Translations under genes and position numbers: made by a program | Origin: Ligula intestinalis | Taxonomy: Eukaryota; Platyhelminthes; Cestoda; Diphyllobothriidea; Diphyllobothriidae | NCBI GenBank assembly: GCA_036362985.1 | Contig: JAYGXS010000007.1 | Location: forward strand, 9,841,388-9,905,387 | Reading direction: 5' to 3' | DNA: 64,000 bases | Notes under the pieces: model-generated | The model's database searches: none | Told to the model about the DNA's origin: nothing | The model's input: the letters and a program-made list of their open reading frames with translations, nothing else | Shown: positions 11,991-21,375 of the stretch, piece after piece | How positions within the stretch are numbered: the stretch's first letter is position 1 | Layout of the letters: each line of letters begins with the position of its first letter

Positions 11991-12762
11991 GGTGACTTCT
12001 ACCTTTTAACTTCCAACCTGGGATTCGGCCTAATGATTGTAGCGATCCAAGTACAACCACTTTTAAGACCCGTACAGGTGGGGGGCGGAGGAGGGTCAGT
12101 GGCTTGAAGGGAAAAGGGGCACTACCATGTTCACTCAACCTCGATTACACCACTTTCATCCTGGGCTCACCATGCGCTTTAACAGCCCGTTCAGTCTCGT
12201 CGTAGTTAACAGCATGAACATTCCCAGATTAAAGCGAGGGCGGGCGAGAGGGTCAGAGTTACTTGGACAGTCTTGGTTTCAGCAGAAGAGTATAGAGGTT
12301 GCCCAGAAGCTAGTGCGGAGAATTCTCTTAGCAAACCGAGTGTCAGCTGTCGACGTTCACCGCAGAGGGATGGGCCTGCATGCGAGCGTGCATGCGTTTG
12401 AGCTTTGCTCTGCGCTGGCCAGTGTTTGCAGTCAAATTATCGATCGGCCTCACATTGTCGTTGGCCCGAGGGCTGAGTCATCAGCGAAAGTGCATTCTCC
12501 AGGCCGTTTCGGCAATTTAACTGTTTACCACGGCATGCAGCAATTGGTGCCACCGCGCCGTGCGCTGATTGGCTAGTCCGTGTAAACTCGACTGTTTTTA
12601 TTTTACTTGTTGTATTTAGAAATGCTGACGATTAATATTGTTTAGGTTTTCCTTTCCTGCATTGACGTTTACCTGAATAAGGAAAAACCCAAACCGCATA
12701 GTGTGCAAACTTCAACCTCAACATCAAGCATGCAATAACTGAACTGCTAATAATACGAAAAC
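11991..12762. other. Unassigned sequence containing an unsupported 149-codon ORF
   Basis: An open frame on the plus strand at 12127-12576 is longer than most in the region, but I recognise no domain, signal peptide or membrane segment, and nothing suggests splicing. It may be chance in a GC-richer patch. Confidence 0.35.
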
Positions 12763-12765
12763 CAC

Positions 12766-12834
12766 ATTCACATTTTAAGTAGCCTGACAAAAAAGAGATA
12801 ATTGGGGGAAAGTCAGGCTACGGAAAATGTGAAT
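12766..12834. repeat. Perfectly spaced hairpin, 23-bp arms
   Basis: The left arm at 12766-12788 and right arm at 12812-12834 are inverted copies (ATTCACATTTT and TAGCCTGAC are identical, with two mismatches between them) around a 23-nt spacer. It may be the inner part of an old foldback element. No target duplication was found. Confidence 0.6.
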
Positions 12835-13069
12835 ATTGCTTTCTTATGAATAAGGACAATACGTATGCGTAAATAATAGCGAGTGGATGTTGGGTTGTAT
12901 AATCGGTATGTTGATTGCATCTGATGCAATTTGATTTTGGGTGTTTTCATTAACCAGTTAATTGATATTAAAAGCCATGACATTTTGTTTCAAATGCAAT
13001 AAATAAAAGAACAACAGTTAATCTGCTGTGATAGAATAATAAAAAGTAGGCTTGGGTCGTTTTACCCGT

Positions 13070-13345
13070 CCAGGCAACTGAACAGTCTATGGAATCCACC
13101 AAAACTGGTACAGTTAGCCGACTGCCCAAGCAGGATTTCATAGGCAATCAGTCTAGAATTCATTAGACGACTACCAGGCACACTTAATTATATGAGGGAG
13201 GGGGGTGGTAGGTGGTTGGCGAAAAAGGTCGGCGGCCTTGGTGTGTGAATAAACACAGGGCTCCCAGTGAGGCCCCGCAGAGCGTTGGTTATACTGAAGC
13301 GTTCCCCTTACTGACATGACTTTGAATCCCACCAGTTGGGTCAAC
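13070..13345. mobile_element. Decayed foldback element of the tRNA-arm family (copy 4)
   Basis: It carries the family spacer block (GGAATCCACCAAAACTGG, then CCGACTGCCCAAGCAGGATT) and the right end tail (CCAGTTGGGTCAACTAAAAT near 13330). A degenerate right arm, with GCGTTGGTTATACTGAAGCG and TTTGAATCCC, lies between them. The left arm is not recognisable. Confidence 0.45.
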
Positions 13346-14584
13346 TAAAATCGAAATTCTACTTCAACAGAAGACTCCCGCACAGGTGACCCATTATGAG
13401 GAGGGCAGGTCTACCGAATGACCCTCCTTGCTATCTATTTTCATTGCAAAGGCGACATTAGCCGAAACACTACCGTTCAGAAGGACACGTAATAAGACGC
13501 AGGTACTCAATTTAAACAAGAGCAAGTTGGTTAGCAGAAAAAAGGTTGCAATTCCTGTTCCGCCGGTTCGGTCAACGGCATTTCAGTCTACGGGAAGACC
13601 ATCCTGCCCGACAGAAGTGTCTTCAATGTGCGTGTTTAGATCAACCGGCTATTCGCAGAAATTATTTTGTGATTGCGGATAAAAGATGGGCCCCGAGATC
13701 GATCAGCAGCGGACCCAGCTTTGGACAAACGCGTCGCATCGAAGACCATCGGTCACCTTAGGCCAGTCGAAATGGAATCGCCCACAAACTACCAGCGACC
13801 ACTACCATGACGCAAGTATCCTTTTACCGCCTGCGATACATTTGCGTGCAAAGAAAAATAGAAAGATTATTTTAGAAGTGGATGACTGAACACACATCAG
13901 CAAAGGGAAGAAATTGTGCTTAATCGGAAGTTACGGCAACTCCGAAGGAAACTGGCAAAACCACTTGCGTCACTTATGTCAAGTTTTTAGCGAAAAGTGA
14001 TAGCAGCGTGAATTACGAATTATATTTTGTTTGAACTCTCTGGCCACCACGCTAAGTGCGCGCGAGGTCACGGCCAAGTTCACAGGCACGGCTTCAAACC
14101 GCCGTCAGCCTATAATTCCTCCCTAGGTCGACCGCGTCCCCTGGACTCTACACGTGTGTTGTGTGCCGTTCTCAGCTCACGCCCTGTCTAGAACCAACCG
14201 TCTTCTTTGCGTTCACCAATCTGGTTACAGAATATGGTCGTACTGTTTTGTCCTGTAGCTCAATCCAGATCCATTGCAGGCATTGGCGTAGTGGCTTGTA
14301 ATATATGATTGAGTGGATCTGTAGTGGACCTTATCACCATTTCTGCCAGACGAAACTGACGCGCAACTGAGGCGCACCCAAACGCACGCATAATGTCTCC
14401 CCCATTCTGGCCTAAACCCACAGTAGCTTGACCTCAATCGGTCTGGACAAAGCACAAGGCCGATGCTACCACCAGACGCACTGACGCACCTACTAATGCG
14501 TCCATGCCGGTTCGCCCACGCGTGGACCAATCACTGACCTTCAGGGTTGCAGCCAAAGGTGGCGGCTCGAATTTCAGCTCCCAA
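13346..14584. other. Unassigned sequence
   Basis: Overlapping plus-strand ORFs around 13430-13890 have no recognisable domain. I find no supported gene or repeat. Confidence 0.4.
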
Positions 14585-14789
14585 AATATCACTTAGGACC
14601 ACGGCGCTCAAGCGGAATGACGTGTGCTCCGAAGTCCAAATTCTTTCCATCTATTCTCCGTTCCTTTGTGTAAAACAATTAAACTATTCCTAACAACCTG
14701 GCCTTCCCAAGACTTCCCCCATCAGCTAAGCAACCGGGCCTGGAAGATTGTAGGTGTTAAGGTTAACCGTCTTAGCCTTAACTCCTATA
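14585..14789 (+). mobile_element. 3' part of an LTR (Ty3-like family), copy F
   Basis: Shared LTR text appears in order: TTTCCATCTATTCTCCGTTCC-like sequence, CTGGCCTTCCCAAGACTTCC, then AAGATTGTAGGTGTT and CTTAGCCTTAACTCCTATA at the end. It matches the LTRs at 25971 and 28793. The 5' part is missing or too diverged. Confidence 0.7.
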
Positions 14790-14800
14790 GATCCAGGAAA

Positions 14801-15077
14801 GACAAGGGAGCCTGGAATGGTCATTACTGGCTTAAAAGTCATCTACAGCCAGTCATACACAACCTTAGCGTTGGTTATCCACACGATTCAAACATGCAAT
14901 ATTTTTTGACTGAGTGTAATAACAGGAGCCTGTTATTTCTGTCGGTTTCGATAGGGAATATGATGCTCATAGGGCACTCACCGATCTGGTTGCGTGTTTG
15001 AATCTCAGATGGGATAAGACTGGCTGATTATGGCTAATAAGCAAGAAATGGCCACTCCTGTCTCCCTGCACCTTGTC
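14801..15077. mobile_element. Foldback MITE-like element (family M), copy 1
   Basis: The ends are inverted: GACAAGGGAGCCTGGAATGG at 14801, and GAAATGGCCACTCC then CCTTGTC at the right end. Inner inverted blocks AGCCAGTCATAC and AAGACTGGCTGAT continue the pairing. A second copy is at 50722-50897 and a half copy at 52555-52620. No ORF is seen. It starts just after the end of an LTR. Confidence 0.6.
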
Positions 15078-15080
15078 AGT

Positions 15081-15802
15081 TCCACTGAATCATAACGTAA
15101 ATTACTGGACTCCTGCTATTCCAACAGACGTCGCGATCTCCGTACTCTCTACTCAGCGTTTACGTTTTACCTGGGTCACATTAATTTTGGGTGCGAACAG
15201 GCCTGTATATGCGAGCTACACTTCAACGAAATTACTATACCGCTCACCATCAGCAGCAGTTATATCAAATATTTGCATTGATTGCCAGTTTACAGCTTTT
15301 AATTGTATTGATACCATCTTGGTCATCGCACCAAGCAAAATATTCGCGATGGCTGTAGAGTATTGGACATGAGAAGACTGTGGATTTTTAGGAACTGCTT
15401 TGAGATTTCCAGCACCAGTTGGGCATCTGTTTTGCTACTGAAATAGAGGATGCATTCACTTGGCCAGAAGGGGGCATTTTTATTCAAATGCTGCCTTTTT
15501 TTATCTGTCGGTCAACAAGCGTTGTTTCAAGAAAAGGCGTCTTTTGGGAAAATTAGTAAGTTTATTCAGTACATTTTGGACACTGGATCCCCAGATCGTC
15601 GTCAGACTTGAGAGGAATGTGCAAAGAACAGTTAGCATTTCAAAGTGCTGATACAGTTATATGGTCATCTGCAGTGGGCGTTAATCGGGAGGTAATTGGG
15701 AATTACAATTTGCATCAGATCGTGGTGGACATGATTAGCAGTCGCGATGGCCAAAAGGGAAGAATATGCGAGTTACAGGCAGCAGATCAGAAAGGGAAGA
15801 TG
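15081..15802. other. Unassigned sequence
   Basis: No gene or repeat is recognised. Small ORFs show no motif. Confidence 0.4.
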
Positions 15803-15867
15803 CGATGACTGGAACAAGGGCTTTATTTTCCTGCCGTTTGGATTCCCTCGGGAATCCTTAATCATGG
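15803..15867 (-). mobile_element. PLE terminus (family a)
   Basis: The minus strand reads GGATTCCCGAGGGAATCC, then AAACGGCAGGAAAATAAAG and TTCCAGTCATCGC. This parallels the terminus at 45280-45350 (GGATTCCCGACGATATCC, GAAACGTCAGGAC, TCCAGTGATCGC). It lies directly downstream of the PLE reverse-transcriptase fragment on the same strand. Confidence 0.55.
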
Positions 15868-15923
15868 GTGATGGTAACATAGTAATGGTCATCTGCGCAT
15901 GACCATTACTATGTTATCATCAC
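15868..15923. repeat. Near-perfect 25-bp hairpin at a PLE junction
   Basis: The left arm 15868-15892 and right arm 15899-15923 are inverted copies with a single mismatch and a 6-nt loop (CTGCGC). The core is TAACATAGTAATGGTCAT. It sits exactly between the PLE terminus and the PLE reverse-transcriptase fragment. Confidence 0.85.
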
Positions 15924-16600
15924 GGAATGATTGTACTGATGATCCAATGAAAAGAAGTTTTTTGAAGCATGCTGTTCCCGGAGAGAACTTGAAAATGGTT
16001 AAAGCTGCAAGATTTATTGCTACCATAAATTTCGGGAGAGCTTCTCAGTTACAACCCCTCATTGCATTAAGGTTCACGAATGAGAAAAACACGAAATTGA
16101 AAATATACAGAAAGGTCATAGGTGCTAGTCAGATAGAGAAAGAAAGTAGTTTTCCAGGCAAATGTCCACAAGTTCAAGTAAGGCAATTGCAGGAACCTTC
16201 ATTTTATAGCTATTCAGGGCTTCCTCTGTTCATTGCCTTGCTACATCAAGTGGTATGGAGGTGAACAGGGAAACGACGTCGAACGATACCATTATCTTAT
16301 CATCGGAGACTATAATTCCCCTAGTTTCTGTAGAAACCCCATAGAGTTTTGAATGGAAGTTTCAAAATCCTTCGTAAGTGGATGAAGTTGTCGCGATAGC
16401 CACTTAGAGATCTTGTAGTTCAGTGCACCGATTAATGATACTATCGGTCGCGGAGGGATTTCCGGTTTGTGAACTTTGGGAAATCCATAGATCTTCGCGA
16501 TGTTTGCCTCGGATTGTTTGAGGCATTTTGCTGCATCTCCTGACAGTAGTTTTGTCCCTGTAAGTCGTTTCAGTACTTTGTCAATGGATGAAATTTGCTT
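15924..16600 (-). pseudogene. PLE reverse-transcriptase fragment (family a)
   Basis: Minus-strand reading gives IAKIYGFPKVHKPEIPPRPI near 16440-16510, then DDKMVSFDVVSLFTSIPLD near 16250-16310, and KVPAIALLELVDICLENYF near 16140-16200. These match, in order, conserved reverse-transcriptase blocks of Penelope-like elements (the P-R-P-I-V-S block and the F-D-V-x-S-L-F-T-N/S-I/V-P block containing the first catalytic aspartate). In-frame stops and frameshifts follow, so the copy is inactive. The fragment lacks the N-terminal part and the GIY-YIG domain, but a linker piece of the same type lies at 17493-17714. Confidence 0.75.
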
Positions 16601-16604
16601 CTTG

Positions 16605-16770
16605 GTAGGGTCCTATCCAACAGAATGGAGAACACATTTCTGGTCCACTAGCTGTCATCCACCAGTCACGTCCAATCCCAAATGATGCCCTACCTAAGGC
16701 TCTAACCCACGACCTTTTGATCACAAGCGTAATACTATACCCACTGAGCCACGGGTCGGTGCAGCATAGG
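16605..16770 (-). repeat. tRNA-derived SINE-like element
   Basis: Minus-strand reading gives CCGTGGCTCAGTGGGTATAG (box A) then CTTGTGATCAAAAGGTCGTG and GGGTTAGAGCC (box B). The arrangement is tRNA-like, with non-tRNA sequence downstream, as in a SINE. Box B has lost its canonical TTCGA, so this is unlikely to be a working tRNA gene. Confidence 0.5.
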
Positions 16771-17279
16771 CCACTATACATGACACCTTCCCGGGAAATG
16801 CAGCACACCAATCGTACACCGCTTAAACCTGATCCACTTTCACACACAGTAACTGTTCTGACGACTAGAAACATCTATGCGTGACCCAGGTTCTTCTTTA
16901 AAGGAAGGAAAAGACGCAATCTGTGGAACGGAAATTGTATTGTGTTGAGCTTTCTGCTTCCCAAATAAGGCCATCGTCAGTGAAAATGAGAAAGCAGCAA
17001 GCGTTGGCTAAGCGTAAATGGGGTGGGAGAGGGGGTGGCATCTGCGATTGATCCATGCCCACGCCCGCTAACCGTGTCTCCTCTGCGCGCGTCCTTGGTG
17101 CTATGGCGTGCGACCTTGTATTGCGTCCATGGCGTGGCAGCCTGTGGGCCTGGACGGAAACTGGGCCGAATTTTCTGGTTGGGGGCACGGAAGCCAAAAT
17201 AGCAGGGTGATCTTTCCACATGCGTATTGACAGAGTTGGAGTCTGACATCCGGGCCTCCAGTAGTTCTCGCCCAGTCTT
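16771..17279. other. Unassigned GC-richer sequence
   Basis: Overlapping minus-strand ORFs (16898-17357) have no recognisable domain. No repeat copy elsewhere in the window was noticed. Confidence 0.35.
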
Positions 17280-17390
17280 ATTAGCGGCGCGTGCCCAAGA
17301 ATTCGAACCCGTGGCCTTCTTCCAGAATGTGGGTAGCGAGCTGGGACAGTGGATCACCTTTCCGCGCTGCCCATTTGTGTTACATTTTTC
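17280..17390 (-). repeat. Possible tRNA-related element with box B only
   Basis: The minus strand contains CACGGGTTCGAATTCTTGGG, a good B box, preceded by CCCAGCTCGCTACCC. Box A is weak and no cloverleaf could be drawn. Confidence 0.25.
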
Positions 17391-17492
17391 GCTAGCTAAG
17401 TCATCATTCAGTCTTCCCTGTGTAATGACAAGAACAGTCGTGATGACACTTTAAAAAAGACGCCAGAGTGCTCACATACCTCTAGTGGGTTT

Positions 17493-17714
17493 TTATTTCC
17501 AAGACCCATGAACGCACGTCGGATGATGATCAATACCTACACCGAGCTGTGTAGAGATCCGTTTAGCTGCTTCCGACACATTTTTATGTACAGAAGAGGG
17601 TGCTGGAGCGTTAGTGGCTCTCCTTTCTTTGTCCCCTGTGGGGGCGTATGGAGTTAGCGGCTGACAGAGCTGTTCGGGTATCCATTTCTGGCCACTCGAT
17701 CCCGAATATGTCAT
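17493..17714 (-). pseudogene. PLE linker fragment upstream of a GIY-YIG domain
   Basis: The frame contains HKNVSEAAKRISTQLGVGI followed by DHHPT. It matches YVKNVSEATARIRELFGIGA then AHRPD in the PLE ORF at 51197 and YPVRQNVSEAVGRLL in the PLE near 54700. In those elements this segment links the reverse transcriptase to the GIY-YIG nuclease. Nothing of the nuclease follows here. Confidence 0.55.
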
Positions 17715-17829
17715 AGTGTTTGTACTCGTCCCCCAGGTTCATTGCAACGTGTTTTAACCCTCAGAAACAGTTCTCTTATACAGCCGTGTTTATGCACTAT
17801 TTGGTGGTTGCTATGGCAGCTGAGCACCT

Positions 17830-17990
17830 GGGTTGTGTAAGCCGCCTTTAATTTCTCTCTCCCACACATCGTCTCAGATCTGGTCGGACACAGTCGACAC
17901 TAAACCCGGTCTCACCTGTTGCTACTGCTGCCTGATACAGCAATGCAGGGTTCCGTACACAATAAAGCCCTCATTATGCGCGGAAATCTG
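17830..17990 (+). repeat. Repeat family R, copy 2
   Basis: CTCAGATCTGGTCGGACACA, ACAGCAATGCAGGGTTCC and GTACACAATAAAG match the copies near 11876 and 19520 in the same order. An AATAAA signal follows the shared core. Confidence 0.5.
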
Positions 17991-18057
17991 CATTTTCCGC
18001 GGCTGCGGTGACATACGAAGCCACACAGCAGGGAAGGCTTCTGCGCAGCCAACGCCA

Positions 18058-18520
18058 CTCCCTTATCCCGAGGGGTGACTTCTCCCGGATGTGACTCGAA
18101 AACCATCTGGTATCCGCAGAATTTATAAATAAGTCGATCGGTTTAAAGATCAAATTCGCTCACGACACCATAAACTGCAGATCACTCAATCTTTAAGCTA
18201 ATAAGGCGATATAATCAGCGCAGTTGAGATTAGTCAACCGGCGTCCGGGTGCCAACGAAACACCGTCAACTTCATGTAGGACCTTCTCGGGAATTCGGTC
18301 AATGGCAAAGAGGAACAGAGCGGGTGACAGAATACAACCATGCCGAAAACCAGACCGAAAATTGAATGGCTAGGCTAAGTTATTATGGGCAATAAGTAGT
18401 GCAGTGGAAAAAGGCTTTGATCATGGACAGAGATAAACTGCTGCTGTAGGAGACGGCGAAGCTTGGTGACCAAGGTTGCGAAGGCAATCCAAGGGACTAC
18501 ACTAACGCTTAACATAGACC
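18058..18520 (-). pseudogene. RTE-like LINE reverse-transcriptase fragment
   Basis: Minus-strand reading gives SGFRHGCILSPALFLFAIDR, then LTNLNCADYIALLA (catalytic ADD changed to ADY), then LSDLQFMVS and FINSADTRWFSSHI. This order (S-G-V-R-Q-G-C block, I-D-x-I, A-D-D-I-A-L-L, then S-x-I-N-x-x-K-T-K) is typical of RTE-type and related endonuclease-bearing LINEs of flatworms. Stops interrupt the frame and the aspartate pair is broken, so it is inactive. Confidence 0.7.
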
Positions 18521-18774
18521 ACGCAAGACTAGGGTCCATCCGCTATTATCAGCAAGAGCCAGGGAATGAGGAACTACTTACTAGAAATGGTCCATTAACC
18601 AGAACCAGTGTAACCAAAAATTCCTGATTTTTGTTTTCAGTTTCGAGATTTTTAAAAAGAACAGATAACTGAGTCTGAAACCAATGCTTTCACTAGCACA
18701 GTGTCAATGGCCATCGTATGCTCCATAATAGTATGGTGCAGGGATGGTGACTTGCGTGTGAATTAGTTTAAAGT
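18521..18774. other. Unassigned sequence
   Basis: Nothing recognised. Confidence 0.4.
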
Positions 18775-19075
18775 GATAGCAGACTTGCACAGCATCTACC
18801 ACACTCTCTCGTACCTCACCCACGTGTGTCCGGTGTCAAGAAGACTGGAGGCAGGATCGAATGCGGACAAAGACGGCCTTATGCGTGCCACCAACCGCCC
18901 TCCCGTGTTTGGCATTGGATATCGGCGCGCAACCCGAATAACGCCCGCCGTATCCCGATCCGACTCCAGCGTATCTACTACGCGGTGCGTTTGTGGGGAT
19001 ACATTACACTACACGGACTCAGGCGCTCCTTCAATTTAAGTCTCTACAGTGGGTGATAGCATACACAGAGACTGC
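18775..19075 (+). repeat. Diverged repeat family S, copy 1
   Basis: CATCTACCACACTCT, GGCAGGATCGAATGC, GCGTGCCACCAACCGCCC and CCGAATAACGCC recur in the same order, diverged, at 20430-20715. The element type is unknown and no ORF is shared. Confidence 0.35.
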
Positions 19076-19499
19076 TTACCTTACTTGCTCACGGCAAAGC
19101 TGGCTTGTACGGCCCTTCTAGGTATTGAACTTTCCCGCCCAACTGCTAAACATTTTTTGGTTAAACATTTAATTCTTGGCTATTGAGCTAAGTTAATATG
19201 TAATTGTGACAAAAATGATCAAAAATATTAAATCAAAGAAGATTATGTTTGTTTTAATTAGCTTAAATAGAACAGAATTCGATAGAAGTGACCTTCGGTT
19301 GCGCAGTTTACGAATACCAATTAGCGGCGATTCGACCTTATTTAGGCAGAATTTAACGAAAATGTAAATCCGCCCTCCTATTGGTGTAATTTAACGAAAA
19401 AATGTTAAAGTCGGACTACTGAGCATTTAAAAGCAGTTTTTCTTAGTGGTCTACGGGATTGTTGGGGCCTTTAAAATCAGCCTTCCCAAAAACACTTGC
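19076..19499. other. Unassigned AT-rich sequence
   Basis: Nothing recognised, apart from two related short stretches that contain ATTTAACGAAAA near 19350 and 19390. Confidence 0.4.
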
Positions 19500-19660
19500 A
19501 GAGACTCCTCGGTATCCCTGACCGCTACAAAGGCAGTTGCGTTTGCTCCACAATCAGACACGACTGGGCGTAGTCAACATCTGTCCCGGCTTCACCAGCG
19601 ACGACTGCAGCCCGAGACAGCAATGCAGGGTTCCGCGCACAATAAATCCCTCTCCCAGGT
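19500..19660 (+). repeat. Repeat family R, copy 3
   Basis: GCCCGAGACAGCAATGCAGG then GTTCCGCGCACAATAAATCC matches the copies near 11940 and 17930. Similarity extends upstream over roughly 100 nt. Confidence 0.5.
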
Positions 19661-19854
19661 ACCTTCACCCACTTATCTATGATATCTATGACATTCATCT
19701 ATGGTACTTTGGCCTGATTTATGTAGGGCTCCGGGAAAAATCACTGCTTAGAACCTATATACTAACATCTAACCACAGTCATACGCCTACCCACTTCAAC
19801 ATAGCAAAAATGTCTTTTATAGAGGCCTGCGTACATGTAAACTCAACAGTAAGT

Positions 19855-20393
19855 CGTTTTATTCCATACGCTACCGGAGTGTGGTACAACTGTGACACAA
19901 CAGTTTGATTGTCATGTCTGCACCCCACAGCAGTTCGGGCCTAGATTAGGGTGATAGTATTGTGGGATATTGAGTAGTCCGGCAAGATAATAGACAATAG
20001 AACGCATCCCAATGGTTATAAGCTAGTTTATCATATAAGGCTTGAAGGGCCAGAGTGTGATGGAGAATTTAATAAGGTGTAACAGGAGTCGAATGTAAGC
20101 AATAGCTAAGCGACTCCCAGACAAGTGCAGTTCAGCCATGAGCGGGCCGCATGCAATCCCCGCACCTAGGTCCTTTGTGGACTGGCCATGATAAGTGGTG
20201 GTTAAGCAGTAAGCCAGACAGAGGGTGACCTTGAACGGGAGTTTTGGACAACATGAGGCACGCAAGGGCTGGCGGACACGAGAGCCAGACCTGCGGAGCA
20301 TGTGAACCGTTTTATTACATACGCTACCGGAGTGTGGTACAACTGTGACACAACAGTTTGATCGTCATGTCTCTACCCCACAGCAGTTCGGGC
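19855..20393. repeat. 86-bp direct repeat flanking a 367-bp insert
   Basis: 19855-19940 and 20308-20393 are the same length and differ at about four positions. Both start CGTTTTATT and end CAGCAGTTCGGGC. The insert (19941-20307) contains a repeat (family U) that also occurs alone near 42189-42380, which suggests the insert is itself an element. Eighty-six base pairs is too long for a target-site duplication by a standard integrase. Confidence 0.85.
19957..20150 (-). repeat. Repeat family U, copy 1
   Basis: Shared blocks with 42189-42380 include TGTGGGATA, TATAAGCTAG, GGAGAATTTA, GTCGAATGTAAG and GACTCCCAG plus CAAGTGCAG. The orientation is arbitrary. Type unknown. Confidence 0.5.
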
Positions 20394-20429
20394 GTAGCAA
20401 CTGCGAAAGTTGTGTTAAGGCGTTTGTAT

Positions 20430-20715
20430 TGATAGTATAATTGCGCTCCATCTACCGCACTAACCCTCTTCCAGTCACTTGAGTCATTCCAGAAGATTAA
20501 AGGCGGGATCGGGTGCATGTTCAGCGTGAGTATATACCTAGGCGTGCCACCGAAAGCCCCCAGTTCTTACGAATGTGCATTCCCAATAACGCCTGAGGGT
20601 GTCCTGTTATGCCCCCCTCCCTTGTAGTGGCTCATGGTCAGCATCACCGCGCTGAGTCATCTTTACTTTGCCTGTAAAGCCCTGCATACTGTTGAGTGAT
20701 AACCTACCCCGCATG
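20430..20715 (+). repeat. Diverged repeat family S, copy 2
   Basis: CATCTACCGCACTAACC, GGCGGGATCGGGTGCATG, GGCGTGCCACCGAAAGCCCC and CCCAATAACGCC parallel copy 1 near 18775. Confidence 0.35.
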
Positions 20716-20846
20716 CTCTTCTCCGCCTCGGTCGAGTAGCTGCCACGCGCCTTGGTCTTAACTTCGTGAAATCGCGAAGCCAATCAATATGCACCATTTA
20801 CTGATTGGCTGCAGGGATAAAAGCCCCAGATTCCATGATCCTGGTA

Positions 20847-21373
20847 CAGTAGTCGCCGGTTTTTTAGCCCACGTTTAAAAGGCCTAGCCGCGTATTAAGA
20901 CCAAATCATATTGGGAGGGAATTTTACATAGCAAAATCCGCAAGCTAATAAGCCTAGTCGCCGGCTACAAAGTCCAGTTTGCCAACAGGATAGAGTGAGA
21001 TTCTCATCTCTCTGCGTGCACAACGCGGTCTACAGGCATCAGATTTCACAAAATCCGACGATTTCTGGTGCCTGGAGAAGGACATCAAAGAGCACTTGCG
21101 AGTGAAGTTTCCTCCAAAACAACTGACACTAGAACGCTTTTTTAAACGTGTCGCAAATCATTTATTGATTTTTTTATTACGTAAAATACAGACAAACAGC
21201 ATTCTCTTCTTGTACACAACGAAGCTCCATACATAATAGAGTGCGTATTTAATGTATAATGCCTGTCCCGCGTTTTCTAATCAAGAATTAGGACTCTACG
21301 GTTATTGCGCCCGCCGCTTATTAAGCCGAATTTGGTCTGGGCCCGAGATGGGCTTAATAGCCGGCGACTACTG
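20847..21373 (+). mobile_element. Non-autonomous DNA transposon, pogo/Tc1-mariner-like (copy 1)
   Basis: The element begins CAGTAGTCGCCGG and ends with its inverse CCGGCGACTACTG. The terminal inverted repeat is 25 bp with three mismatches. TA dinucleotides flank both ends (20845-20846 and 21374-21375), as expected for Tc1/mariner/pogo integration. Internal near-repeats of TATTAAGCC lie close to both ends. An open stretch near 21050-21160 reads DFTKSDDFWCLEKDIKEH then KQLTLERFFKRV, and the last part resembles the short tail found at the C-terminus of pogo/Tigger transposases. The DDE domain is absent, so it would need a transposase from elsewhere. A second copy of nearly the same length is at 45913. 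Confidence 0.8.
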
Positions 21374-21375
21374 TA

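Noticed and set aside
12127..12576. 149-codon plus-strand ORF as a gene
   Set aside because: No domain, no compositional support, no splice context. It lies in a GC-richer patch where long frames arise by chance.
16898..17357. Overlapping minus-strand ORFs as a gene
   Set aside because: Two frames overlap over the same DNA without either showing a domain or codon bias.
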